Part shown: positions 52,809 to 60,583 of the stretch, in pieces
Layout of the letters: each line of letters starts with the position of its first letter
Numbering within the stretch: the first letter of the stretch is position 1
Assembly (NCBI RefSeq): GCF_032116555.1
Contig: NZ_CP134949.1
Coordinates: 558,001 to 622,000 of the forward strand
Direction: 5' to 3'
DNA: 64,000 bases
Source of the DNA: Halobaculum sp. XH14
GTDB lineage: Archaea > Halobacteriota > Halobacteria > Halobacteriales > Haloferacaceae
Translations under genes and position numbers: made by a program
Notes under the pieces: model-generated
The model's database searches: none
Told to the model about the DNA's origin: nothing
Seen by the model: only the letters and a program-made list of their open reading frames with translations

Positions 52809-54977
52809 CTACTCCTCGTCGGCCCGTCCGTGCGGATCCGTCGCGTCGGCCGAATCCACTGCGGGGTCGTGGCGCTCGTACCACGCGGTCAGTTCCTCCA
52901 GGCGGTGGATCGCCCGGTCGGGCGTGCCGATGTCGTGGTGCTCGTCCTCGTAGAGAATCAGTCGCGCGTCGACGCCCTGGGCCTTCGCCGCGACGTAGAG
53001 CTGTTCGGACTGCGAGGGCGGGCAGCGCCAGTCCTCCCCGCCCGCCGTGACGAGCAGCGGCGTCTCGATGTTGCCCGCGTCGGTGATGGCCGAGGAGGCG
53101 TCGATCTCCTCGGGCACCTCCCACGGGTAGCCGTACTCGTTTTCCATCCAGAGGTGCGCGTCGTCGGTGCCGTACGCCGACCGGAGGTCGTAGATGCCGT
53201 GCTCGGGCGCGGCGGCGGTGAACAGCTCCGGCTCCTGGGTGACGAGGAAGCCCTGCGCGATGCCGCCGTAGGAGAAGCCGTAGCCGAACACGCGTTCGGG
53301 GTCGACCCAGCCCCGCTCGACCATCGACGCCACGCCGTTGGCGACGTCGGTCACCTCGTGGGTGCCCCACTGGCCGTGGAGCGCCTCGCAGAAGTCGCGG
53401 CCGAACGAGGAGCCGCCGCGGTAGTTCGGCCGGAGGACGACGTACCCCCGCGAGGTGAGCACCGCGTGGTCGAACGAGAAGACCGGCTCGTCGTAGCTCA
53501 CCGGCCCGCCGTGGATGGCGACGACGAGCGGGTGGTCGCCGTCGGCCGGGTCGACGTCGGGGTCGTGGTACACGATTCCCGAGATGGACTCGCCGTCGCT
53601 CTCCCACTCCACGCGCCGCGCCTCGGGCATCGCGTACTCGTCGGTGAGGCCGGCGTTCACCGCCGAGAGCCGGACGAGCGAGTCGGGCTCCTCCCCCGCG
53701 CCGGCGTCCAGGTCGGTGGCCGAGTCGGCCCCGGAACCACCGGCGAGGTCCGCGGTGTCGACCGCGTACACGTCCTGGCCCTCGCCCGGGTGCGAGAAGG
53801 TGAACGCGGTCCGCTCGTCGCCCACGTCGACGGTCGCCAGCGCGCGACCGTCGCCCTGCGCCTCGAACGTGCGGTCGACCGCGCCGTCGGTCGAGACCCG
53901 CACCAGCCGGGTCCGGGCCTCGTCGCCGATGGTCGTGTACAGCGTGTCGTCGTCTGCCCAGTCGAGCGGCGCGCCGCGGGCGAGCGTCCGGTCCAGGTCG
54001 GCCGTCAGCGACTCGGAGCCCGCGTCAGCCTCGTCGGCGGTGACGTGCGCCTGCGTCGGGATGCACCAGTTCACCGGGTCGCCGCCGGCGAACGCCAGCC
54101 GTTCTCCCGAGGGCGACCACGAGGGGGAGTCCACCGAGAGCTCCGAGTCCGTGAGTTTCCGCAGGTCGCCCCCGCCGGGGTCGACCGTGAACAGGTCCGT
54201 GACGAGCGTCGCGTCCCCGTCCTCGCCGTGGTACGCGCAGAAGGCGATGCGGTCGGTCGGCCCCCAGGCCGGCTGGAGTCCACTCAGGTCCGCGAACGCG
54301 CCGCCGTCGTGGGCGCCCTCGAGTTTCTCCGCCTCGCCGGAGTCGACGTCGACCATGTGGAGGTACGTCCGGACGGTGTCGGTGTAGCCGACGCCGTCGA
54401 GCTTGTGCTGGAGGCGCTCGGTCTCGAGCGGGCCGCCCTCCGTCCGCTCGTCGAGGTAGGCCGACTCCTCGTCGGTCGGGTCGCGCGCGGCGACGACGAG
54501 CCGCTCGCCCTCGGGGCCCCAGTCGAACTCCTTTGCACCCTCCTCGAACTCGGTGACCTGGCGGGCGTCGCCGCCGAGCGCGAGGTCGAACAGCCACACC
54601 TGCTGTTTCGGCTCCTCGTCGTCGCCCGCCTGCCCGCCCGGCTCGTCCCCGGCGTCGTCCCCGTCCGTCCCGTCATCCGCGTCCGATTCCGCGTCGTCCC
54701 CGCCGACGCGTCGTTCGGTGTCCTCCTCGCGCGGGGCGAGGAACGCGAGCCGGTCGCCGTCGGGCCCCCACGTCGGGCTTCCCGCGCCCGGGACCCGGGT
54801 GAGCCGGTGGGGCTCGCGCGAGCCGTCGGCCGGAACGACGAACAGGGAGGCGACGCGCTCGTCCGCGTCGGCGTCGAACTCGTCGGCCAGGTACGCGACC
54901 CGGTCACCGTCCGGGGAGAGGACGACGTCGAGGACCTGCGTCAGGTCGTAGTAGGCGTCGATGGGGAGTTCGCTCAT
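52809..54977 (-). CDS. S9-family serine peptidase (acylaminoacyl-peptidase-like)
   Basis: 722 residues: an N-terminal beta-propeller (about 1-420, with WD40/TolB-like repeats such as WGPDGDRLAFLAPRE and SPSWSPSGERLAFAGG) and a C-terminal alpha/beta hydrolase. The catalytic Ser is in GYGFSYGGIAQGF, the Asp in TAGGEDWRCPPSQS and the His in DEHHDIGTPDR. A disordered acidic insert lies near residues 75-110. No signal peptide is seen, so it is probably intracellular; it trims acylated or prolyl peptides. It stands 331 bp downstream of the macrodomain gene on the same strand. Confidence 0.93.
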   Translation of the reverse strand: MSELPIDAYYDLTQVLDVVLSPDGDRVAYLADEFDADADERVASLFVVPADGSREPHRLTRVPGAGSPTWGPDGDRLAFLAPREEDTERRVGGDDAESDADDGTDGDDAGDEPGGQAGDDEEPKQQVWLFDLALGGDARQVTEFEEGAKEFDWGPEGERLVVAARDPTDEESAYLDERTEGGPLETERLQHKLDGVGYTDTVRTYLHMVDVDSGEAEKLEGAHDGGAFADLSGLQPAWGPTDRIAFCAYHGEDGDATLVTDLFTVDPGGGDLRKLTDSELSVDSPSWSPSGERLAFAGGDPVNWCIPTQAHVTADEADAGSESLTADLDRTLARGAPLDWADDDTLYTTIGDEARTRLVRVSTDGAVDRTFEAQGDGRALATVDVGDERTAFTFSHPGEGQDVYAVDTADLAGGSGADSATDLDAGAGEEPDSLVRLSAVNAGLTDEYAMPEARRVEWESDGESISGIVYHDPDVDPADGDHPLVVAIHGGPVSYDEPVFSFDHAVLTSRGYVVLRPNYRGGSSFGRDFCEALHGQWGTHEVTDVANGVASMVERGWVDPERVFGYGFSYGGIAQGFLVTQEPELFTAAAPEHGIYDLRSAYGTDDAHLWMENEYGYPWEVPEEIDASSAITDAGNIETPLLVTAGGEDWRCPPSQSEQLYVAAKAQGVDARLILYEDEHHDIGTPDRAIHRLEELTAWYERHDPAVDSADATDPHGRADEE

Positions 54978-55122
54978 CGCCCGTGGGTGGGCCGCGCCGT
55001 CGAAAATAGCTTCCCCAAGCGGCCGTCGCGGCCGCTTCGGCCGTGCGTCCGACGTCGCCCCGTCAGCGTCGTCCGCCCGCGCTCACCGTTCGCCCACGAC
55101 CGCCATCGCTTCTCCGCGACCG

Positions 55123-56010
55123 CTACCGGATGTCGGGTCCGCGCAGGTACAGCGCCACGACGGCGACGGCGGGAATCCCGACGAGCATGGCGTACGGCAG
55201 CGCGTACGCCGAGAACACCACGAGCGAGCGGACCAGCACGACGACGCCGTTCACCGACGCGAGGAACGCCTGGAGCAGCGGCGTCTCGTGGAACTCCGTC
55301 CGTTCGAGCGGCTGGGGGTCGGGTCGGGGCTCCTCAAGCCGAACCGTGATGGTGCTGTAGGCGACCTGCCGTTCGAGGCTCTGTAGCTGCGCCTCGGTGC
55401 GTTCGATCTCGGTCTGGACGTCCGAGAGCTCCCGCTGGACGGCCAGCACGTCCTCGGTGTCGTTCGCCCGCTCGTACAGTTCCCGGAGGCGGTCCCGCTC
55501 GGCGCGGAGGCTCTCCAGTCGCGCCTCGAGGTCGACGATCCGGTTCGTCACGTCGTTCGTGTCCTCGGTCGAGCGGAGCACCGTGCCGGTGCCGTTCACC
55601 GCCGCCATCGCGCCCGAGTAGTTGCCGGAGGGCACCCGCAGGGTCACCGTGCCGACGGTGTACGTGTCGTTGCCGCTGCCCCGGACCTCGCGGCTCGCGT
55701 CGCCGACGTAACCGCCCCGCTCCTGGACGGCCCCGGTGAGTCGCTCGCGGGCCGTCCCGTAGTCGTCGACCCGCAGGGTCACTTCGGCGGTGTAGATGAT
55801 CTCGCGGTTCTGGATGTTGGCCTGGACGCCCGCGCCCGCGTCCTCGGCCTCGCCCCCGGACCCGCCGTCGCTCGCGGGCGTCGACTCGGGCGCGCCGGTC
55901 GTGCCGCCGGCCTGGGGACCCATCCCGGCGTCGCCGCTTCCGGCACCCGAACAGCCGGCGAGGACGACCGCGAGGACGCAGACGACCGCGAGGAGGTGTC
56001 TTCGGCGCAT
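55123..56010 (-). CDS. DUF4349 lipoprotein with a coiled coil and one membrane helix
   Basis: 295 residues. The lipobox is VLAVVLAGCSGAG near residue 20 (Cys20). A Gly/Ser-rich linker follows, then the DUF4349 domain (EIIYTAEVTLRVDDYGTARERLTGAVQERGGYVG) with a long helical part (RIVDLEARLESLRAERDRLRELYERANDTEDVLAVQRELSDVQTEIERTEAQL, read in parts). A C-terminal helix near residue 265 ends VVAVVALYLRGPDIR. The function is unknown; such proteins act in the cell envelope. Confidence 0.88.
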   Translation of the reverse strand: MRRRHLLAVVCVLAVVLAGCSGAGSGDAGMGPQAGGTTGAPESTPASDGGSGGEAEDAGAGVQANIQNREIIYTAEVTLRVDDYGTARERLTGAVQERGGYVGDASREVRGSGNDTYTVGTVTLRVPSGNYSGAMAAVNGTGTVLRSTEDTNDVTNRIVDLEARLESLRAERDRLRELYERANDTEDVLAVQRELSDVQTEIERTEAQLQSLERQVAYSTITVRLEEPRPDPQPLERTEFHETPLLQAFLASVNGVVVLVRSLVVFSAYALPYAMLVGIPAVAVVALYLRGPDIR

Positions 56011-56034
56011 ACCCCCCAGTCCAGTTCGACCGTC

Positions 56035-56041
56035 CTAATGA
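56035..56041 (-). promoter_or_regulatory. TATA-like box for the DUF4349 gene
   Basis: On the minus strand ATCATTAGG lies 25-31 nt before the ATG at 56010; a weak match. Confidence 0.4.
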
Positions 56042-56156
56042 TTCGGAAATATGAAAGAGCCGTTTGACCCATCGTGCGCGCGTCGGTGGTACGCCCGCGG
56101 GGGTCGGCGTGGCACCCGTCTCCGGCCGTCCTCGACGCGCGCAAGCCGGTCGCCGA

Positions 56157-56510
56157 TCAGCCCAGCGAACCGTCGTCCGCGAGGAACGTCTGGAACTCCG
56201 CGGTCCGGCCGTCCGGGTCGTCCGCGAAGAACTGGTAGATGTCGTACGTCTCGTTGACGTGGGGCCCCTCGCGGGCGGCGTCGCCGACGCGGTCGTGCAT
56301 CCGGTCGACGCCCTCCCGGTCAGGGTACACGAACGTGAGGATGCCACAGTTTTCCGTCCCGTCGGCGTCACAGAAGCCGAACCGGAAGCCGTCGAACGAG
56401 CAGATGGTGCAGCCGGGCTGTTCGAGCCACACGTCCGCGCCGACGACGTCGGCGTACCACTCGACGACCGCCGGGCGCGACTCGGTGCGGAAGAAGACGA
56501 TGCCGGACAT
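56157..56510 (-). CDS. VOC-family protein
   Basis: 117 residues, a single VOC module: SGIVFFRTESRPAVVEWYADVVGADVWLEQPGCTICSFD, then FGFCDADGTENCGILTFVYPDREGVDRMH and FFADDPDGRTAEFQTFL. Three Cys (GCTIC, FC, NC) are unusual for this fold. It resembles small haloarchaeal glyoxalase-like proteins. The eda stop is 8 bp away from its start, so it is co-transcribed with eda. Confidence 0.8.
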   Translation of the reverse strand: MSGIVFFRTESRPAVVEWYADVVGADVWLEQPGCTICSFDGFRFGFCDADGTENCGILTFVYPDREGVDRMHDRVGDAAREGPHVNETYDIYQFFADDPDGRTAEFQTFLADDGSLG

Positions 56511-56518
56511 CCGGCCCG

Positions 56519-57151
56519 CTACCGCGCGTCCTCGATGACGCCGCGGAACGTCCGGGCGCGCTCGGTGATCGCCCCGAACTCGCCGGCCTCGACCGCCTCG
56601 CGGTCCACGAGCGCTGAGCCGGCACCGACGGCGACCGCGCCGGCCTCGACGTAGGCCCCGGCGTTGTCCGGCGAGACGCCGCCGGTCGGGAGCATCGGGA
56701 TCTGTCCGAGCGGCCCCTTCATCGCGGCGACGTGGTCAGGACCGAGCGTCGTGGCGGGGAACACCTTCACCACGTCCGCGCCGGCCTCGTAGGCCTCGAC
56801 GGCCTCGGTCGGGGTCATGACGCCGGGCGCGACGAGGACGCCGTAGCGGTTGCACGTCGCCACCACGTCCTCGTGGAACGACGGCGAGACGACGAACTCC
56901 GCGCCGGCGGCGATGGCCGACTGGGCGGTCGCCGCGTCGAGCACCGTGCCCGCGCCGACGAGCACGTCGTCGTCCAGTTCCGCCGAGAGCGTTCGGATCA
57001 TCTCGGCCGAGCCGTCGGTGTCGGCCGTCACCTCCAGCGCGGTGACGCCGCCCTCCACGAGCGCCCTCGCGGTGTCCACGACCGTCTCCGACTCCGCGCC
57101 GCGCAGCACGGCGACCACCCCGCTCTCGCGCAGCGTTTCGAGCGTACTCAT
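56519..57151 (-). CDS. KDPG-type aldolase (2-dehydro-3-deoxy-phosphogluconate aldolase family)
   Basis: 210 residues, the bacterial-type KDPG/KHG aldolase TIM barrel. The catalytic Glu is in ALEVTADTDGSAEMI, and the Schiff-base Lys in DVVKVFPATTLGPDHVAAMKGPL. LPTGGVSPDNAGAYVEAGAVAVGAGSALV is the phosphate-binding end. It cleaves KDPG (or a related acid) to pyruvate and glyceraldehyde 3-phosphate in the Entner-Doudoroff route. The start at 57151 has GAGTTTATGG 25-31 nt upstream on the minus strand. The upstream frame is in repeat copy I. Confidence 0.9.
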   Translation of the reverse strand: MSTLETLRESGVVAVLRGAESETVVDTARALVEGGVTALEVTADTDGSAEMIRTLSAELDDDVLVGAGTVLDAATAQSAIAAGAEFVVSPSFHEDVVATCNRYGVLVAPGVMTPTEAVEAYEAGADVVKVFPATTLGPDHVAAMKGPLGQIPMLPTGGVSPDNAGAYVEAGAVAVGAGSALVDREAVEAGEFGAITERARTFRGVIEDAR

Positions 57152-57175
57152 ACGCGAGTGAACTCTCGCGCCGGC

Positions 57176-57184
57176 CATAAACTC
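57176..57184 (-). promoter_or_regulatory. TATA box for the KDPG aldolase gene
   Basis: On the minus strand GAGTTTATG has TTTAT 25-31 nt before the ATG at 57151. Confidence 0.55.
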
Positions 57185-57245
57185 GGGGGTTGCGGGCCAC
57201 GTTTTGCCCGAAGTCGGCACGAGAAGAAGGGGGGAGTTCCCGGAC

Positions 57246-57473
57246 GGCGCGCGGCGGTCGCGCGCCAGCGCGACCGCTCGTGCGAGGCTCACGCGAGCGC
57301 AGTCGTTCGAAAATCGAAGAGTTTCGTGATGCTGTCGGATTCCGACGGAATCCGACCGCTGACGGGAAACCGTCGGTTTCCCGTACTGACGAAAATCCAC
57401 GATTTTCGAACCACGAGCGGGAAGCGCACAGCAGCTGTCGCGGAAGCCGAGCGCCGCGGGGACTTTCGAGACG
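57246..57473 (-). repeat. Dispersed modular repeat, copy I (type-2 tail and outer module)
   Basis: In the 427 bp between the divergent aldolase and dehydrogenase genes. It carries the inner part of the type-2 tail and the inverted outer module GCCGCGGGGACTTTCGAG (57453-57470), but not the CCCCTTTCAGTCCC core. Hairpins: TCGGATTCC/GGAATCCGA around GAC (57335-57355), ACGGGAAACC/GGTTTCCCGT around GTC (57362-57384), GAAAATC/GATTTTC around CAC (57391-57407). The TCGGATTCC hairpin is the same as in copy D, and CTCGTGCGAGGCTCACGCGA (57278-57297) is shared with B and F. Confidence 0.75.
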
Positions 57474-57548
57474 GACGAACCGACGACCGGCCCGACGGAC
57501 GAACGGTTTCGAAAACCCACACCCATCAGCATCGCCGCGGGGGGTAGG

Positions 57549-57556
57549 GTTTAGTC
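57549..57556 (+). promoter_or_regulatory. TATA box for the 57579 dehydrogenase
   Basis: GTTTAGTC lies 23-30 nt before the ATG at 57579, just outside copy I. Confidence 0.55.
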
Positions 57557-57578
57557 CCCGGCCGCGTCAACACGACCC

Positions 57579-58619
57579 ATGCAGGCAGTCCAGTTCTCGG
57601 AGCACGGCGACCGCGACGTGATCGAGTACGGCGAGTTCCCGGACCCGGAACCCGGGCGAGACGAGGTGCTCGTCGACGTGAAGGCGGGCGCGCTGAACCA
57701 CCTCGACGTCTGGACGCGAAAGGGCCTCCCCGGCGTCGACCTGGAGATGCCACACATCCCCGGCAGCGACGGGGCCGGCGTCGTCCTCGAGACCGGCGAG
57801 GACGTGACCCGGTTCGAGGAGGGCGACCACGTCGCCGTCAGCGCCGGCGTCTCCTGTGGCGTCTGTGAGTTCTGCCGCGACGGCGAGGAGTCGCTGTGTG
57901 TCCGCTACAGCATCATCGGCGAGCACCAGCGCGGCGTCCACTCCGAGCGGACCGTCGTGCCCGAGGACAACCTCGTCCCCGTTCCCGACCACGTCGACTG
58001 GGAAATCGCCGGCTCCGCGTCGCTCGTGTTCCAGACCGCCTGGCGGATGCTGCTCCACCGCGGCGGGCTCGAACCAGGCGAGAAGGTCCTGGTGCTCGGC
58101 GCCTCGGGCGGCGTCGGCCACGCTGCCGTCCAGATCGCCGACCACGCCGGGGCCGAGGTGTACGCGACCGCCTCCACCGACGAGAAACTCGCCTACGCCG
58201 AGGACTGCGGCGCGGAGCACGTCATCAACTACGAGGCCGAGGACTTCGCCGCGGAGATCCGCGAGCACACCGGCCGCCGCGGCGTCGACATGGTCGTCGA
58301 CCACGTCGGGGCGGCGACGTGGCGCGACTCGCTGAAGTCGCTGGCGAAGGGCGGCCGCGTCGTCACCTGCGGGGCGACCACCGGCGGCAATCCGGAGACG
58401 GACATCAACCGCATCTTCTGGAACCAGCTGTCGGTCATCGGCTCGACGATGGCGACGCCGGGCGAGGTCGACGACGTGCTCGAACTCGTCTGGGACGGCA
58501 CGTTCGAACCACGCATCCGCGAGGTGCTGCCGATGTCCGAGGCCGCACGGGCCCACGAGCTGCTCGAAAACCGTGAGGGCTTTGGCAAGGTGGTCGTAAG
58601 ACCGGACAGTGAGCTCTGA
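57579..58619 (+). CDS. Zinc-binding medium-chain alcohol dehydrogenase family protein
   Basis: 346 residues. The GroES-like N-terminus is MQAVQFSEHGDRDVIEYGEF. The structural-zinc-type Cys cluster CGVCEFCRDGEESLC is at about residues 91-105, and the Rossmann motif is LGASGGVGHAAVQIA near residue 175. PHIPGSDGAGVVLETG is typical of the crotonyl-CoA reductase/QOR branch. Its relation to the divergent aldolase, across repeat copy I, is not clear. The next gene overlaps its stop by 11 bases. Confidence 0.9.
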   Translation: MQAVQFSEHGDRDVIEYGEFPDPEPGRDEVLVDVKAGALNHLDVWTRKGLPGVDLEMPHIPGSDGAGVVLETGEDVTRFEEGDHVAVSAGVSCGVCEFCRDGEESLCVRYSIIGEHQRGVHSERTVVPEDNLVPVPDHVDWEIAGSASLVFQTAWRMLLHRGGLEPGEKVLVLGASGGVGHAAVQIADHAGAEVYATASTDEKLAYAEDCGAEHVINYEAEDFAAEIREHTGRRGVDMVVDHVGAATWRDSLKSLAKGGRVVTCGATTGGNPETDINRIFWNQLSVIGSTMATPGEVDDVLELVWDGTFEPRIREVLPMSEAARAHELLENREGFGKVVVRPDSEL

Positions 58620-58953
58620 GCGCGCGAGGACCGGACGCGCCGTCGGCGACGGCGCGGGAGCCGGGAACGGCGAGGAGGGGACCGGGGACGACGAGTTCGC
58701 GGTCGACGCCGACGGCGGCTACGTCCACCGCCCGGACGGCCCCCCGGAGTCCCCCGACGGGGTCGGCTGGACGCTCGTCGCCGTCGTCGTCCTCGCGTTC
58801 CTCGTGATCCCGGGCGTGATCTACCTCCGGCCCGCGACGCCGGGCGAGTTCGGTTTCGGCTTCCTCGTCTCCATGCTCGTCCTGCCGATGGTGCCGGCGG
58901 CCCTGCTCGGCGCGACCGCGGTCTGGAGCGCCGTTCGGGACCGCGGGGACTGA
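58609..58953 (+). CDS. Small membrane protein (114 residues)
   Basis: GTG start inside the end of the dehydrogenase gene. The peptide has a polar Gly/Asp/Glu-rich head of about 50 residues, then two membrane helices (GWTLVAVVVLAFLVIPGVIYL and GFLVSMLVLPMVPAALLGATAVW). Translation coupling is likely. The family is not recognised. Confidence 0.65.
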   Translation: MSSERARTGRAVGDGAGAGNGEEGTGDDEFAVDADGGYVHRPDGPPESPDGVGWTLVAVVVLAFLVIPGVIYLRPATPGEFGFGFLVSMLVLPMVPAALLGATAVWSAVRDRGD

Positions 58954-58996
58954 TCGACGGGCGTCCCGGCGGTACGTTTTCGCCCCCGGCGAGGCC

Positions 58997-59833
58997 CGGT
59001 ACGTCGAGGCGAACGACCGCCGGTTCCACGTCGTCGAGGCGGGCCCCGCCGACGGCGACCTGCTCCTCCTGCTCCACGGGTTCCCCGAGTTCTGGTACGG
59101 CTGGCGCGACCAGATCCGGCCGCTGGCGAACGCGGGCTACCGCGTCGTCGTCCCCGACCAGCGTGGCTACAACCGCAGCGAGAAGCCCGACGGGGTGCGC
59201 GAGTACGACCTTGGAGCGCTCGCGGCCGACGTCACCGGATTCATCGACGCCTACGGCCGCGAGACCGCCGCACTCGTCGGCCACGACTCGGGCGGCGTCG
59301 TCGGCTGGTGGGTCGCCATCCACCACCCCGAGCGGCTCTCGGCGTTCGTCGCCGCCAACGCCCCGCACCCGACGGTGATCCGGGACACCCTGCGTAGTGA
59401 TCCGGAACAGCTGCTGAAGAGCTCCTACGCGGCGTTCTTCCCGCTCCCGGCGCTCCCCGAGGTCGTCAGTCGCGCGCTGAACTGGCGGCTCCCGACCCGC
59501 ATGATGCGCGCGTCGGCGATGCCGGGCACGTTCTCGACGGCCGACTTCGACCGCTACCGTGCGGCCTGGTCGCGGCCGGGCGCGTTCACGGCGATGCTGA
59601 ACTGGTACCGGGCCGCCGCCCGGGAGCGTCCGAAGCCGAACTCGCCCCGCGTGAGCGTGCCGACGCGGATCATCTGGGGGACCGGCGACGGGTTCCTCAA
59701 GACGCGCATGGCCCACGACAGCCTCGCGTACTGTGCCGACGGCCGGTTCTCGCACGTCGACGAGGCGACCCACCGGGTCCAGCACGAGCAGCCGGTCGCG
59801 GTGGCGGACCTCATCCTGGACGAACTGGCGTGA
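58997..59833 (+). CDS. Alpha/beta hydrolase (epoxide-hydrolase-like), start codon unresolved
   Basis: About 280 residues can be read as a good member of the family: the oxyanion motif LLHGFPEFWYGWRDQIRPL, then RVVVPDQRGYNRSEKP, the nucleophile region LVGHDSGGVVGWWVA (Asp-Ser), IIWGTGDGFL and a final His in HVDEATHRVQHEQP. The frame is open from 58820 without any ATG, GTG or TTG before 59195, which is after the HGFPEFW motif. No such codon occurs in any frame between 58920 and 59000. So the gene either starts at a rare codon, or has lost its start, or has a base error. The beginning given is only where similarity starts. The 212-residue frame from 59195 would lack the oxyanion loop. Confidence 0.75.
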   Translation, partial: RYVEANDRRFHVVEAGPADGDLLLLLHGFPEFWYGWRDQIRPLANAGYRVVVPDQRGYNRSEKPDGVREYDLGALAADVTGFIDAYGRETAALVGHDSGGVVGWWVAIHHPERLSAFVAANAPHPTVIRDTLRSDPEQLLKSSYAAFFPLPALPEVVSRALNWRLPTRMMRASAMPGTFSTADFDRYRAAWSRPGAFTAMLNWYRAAARERPKPNSPRVSVPTRIIWGTGDGFLKTRMAHDSLAYCADGRFSHVDEATHRVQHEQPVAVADLILDELA

Positions 59834-59887
59834 TCGCCGAGGGGTCGCGGCGGGCCGCGGCGCGGGGAGGAACCCGAGCGCCCGGGT

Positions 59888-60529
59888 TCAGAGCTCGAAC
59901 TGCAGCACGTCGCCCGCCTCGACCCCGCGCTCGGTCGTCCAGTCGTAGTTGACCTCCAGCACGTACTGCCCGCGACCGGGGTACCGCTGGTCGTTGCCGT
60001 CCTCGTTCGGCCCGGGCGCCTCTGCGTGGTGAATCTTCGTGATCGTCCCGTCGGCGTCCGCGTAGACGATGTCGATGCCGAAGTCCATCCGCCGCATGAC
60101 GAAATTCCGGTCCCCCACCCCCCCGAAGACGAACAACATCCCGCGGTCCTCGGGGAGCGACTCCGTGTCGCTGAGTCCGAGACGCCGGAGTTCGGACGTG
60201 TCCGCGATCGCAGCGGCGACCGCCCCCAGCGTCTCGCCGTCCGCGGTCACCCGGACCTCCGTGGTCTCGTATCCGGGGTGGACCGGCGTGGACTCGGTTC
60301 CCGCGGCGTCGGTTCCGGTCGAGTCCGTCCCGGTCGGGTCGTCGGTCCCGGACGAACCGTCGGTCGCGTCCGGCGATCCGGTTCCCGTGGGATCGGCCGA
60401 CCGTGTCGGTTCCCGCGTCGCCGTCGCTCGCTCGTCGGCCGAACAGCCGGCGAGCCCGGCGGCGAGGGCAGCGCCCAGCCCTCGCAGGTACCGCCGTCGG
60501 CTCCGGGCGGAACGTCGTCGATCACTCAT
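59888..60529 (-). CDS. DUF192 lipoprotein, Tat-type signal
   Basis: 213 residues. RSRRRYLRGLGAALAAGLAGCS is a twin-arginine signal with a lipobox Cys near residue 29, the usual haloarchaeal export route. A Thr/Asp/Gly-rich linker follows, with repeats such as TGTDSTGTDAAGT (about 40-80), then the DUF192 domain (VAAAIADTSELRRLGLSDTESLPEDRGMLFVFGGVGDRNFVMRRMDFGIDIVYADADG, read in parts). It stays in the membrane facing outside. The role is unknown. It is convergent with the hydrolase. Confidence 0.88.
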   Translation of the reverse strand: MSDRRRSARSRRRYLRGLGAALAAGLAGCSADERATATREPTRSADPTGTGSPDATDGSSGTDDPTGTDSTGTDAAGTESTPVHPGYETTEVRVTADGETLGAVAAAIADTSELRRLGLSDTESLPEDRGMLFVFGGVGDRNFVMRRMDFGIDIVYADADGTITKIHHAEAPGPNEDGNDQRYPGRGQYVLEVNYDWTTERGVEAGDVLQFEL

Positions 60530-60583
60530 TCGGTAGCCGGGTACGGCTCCGGCCGTGAAAAACTCGCGCCCGGAGCCGGGGAG

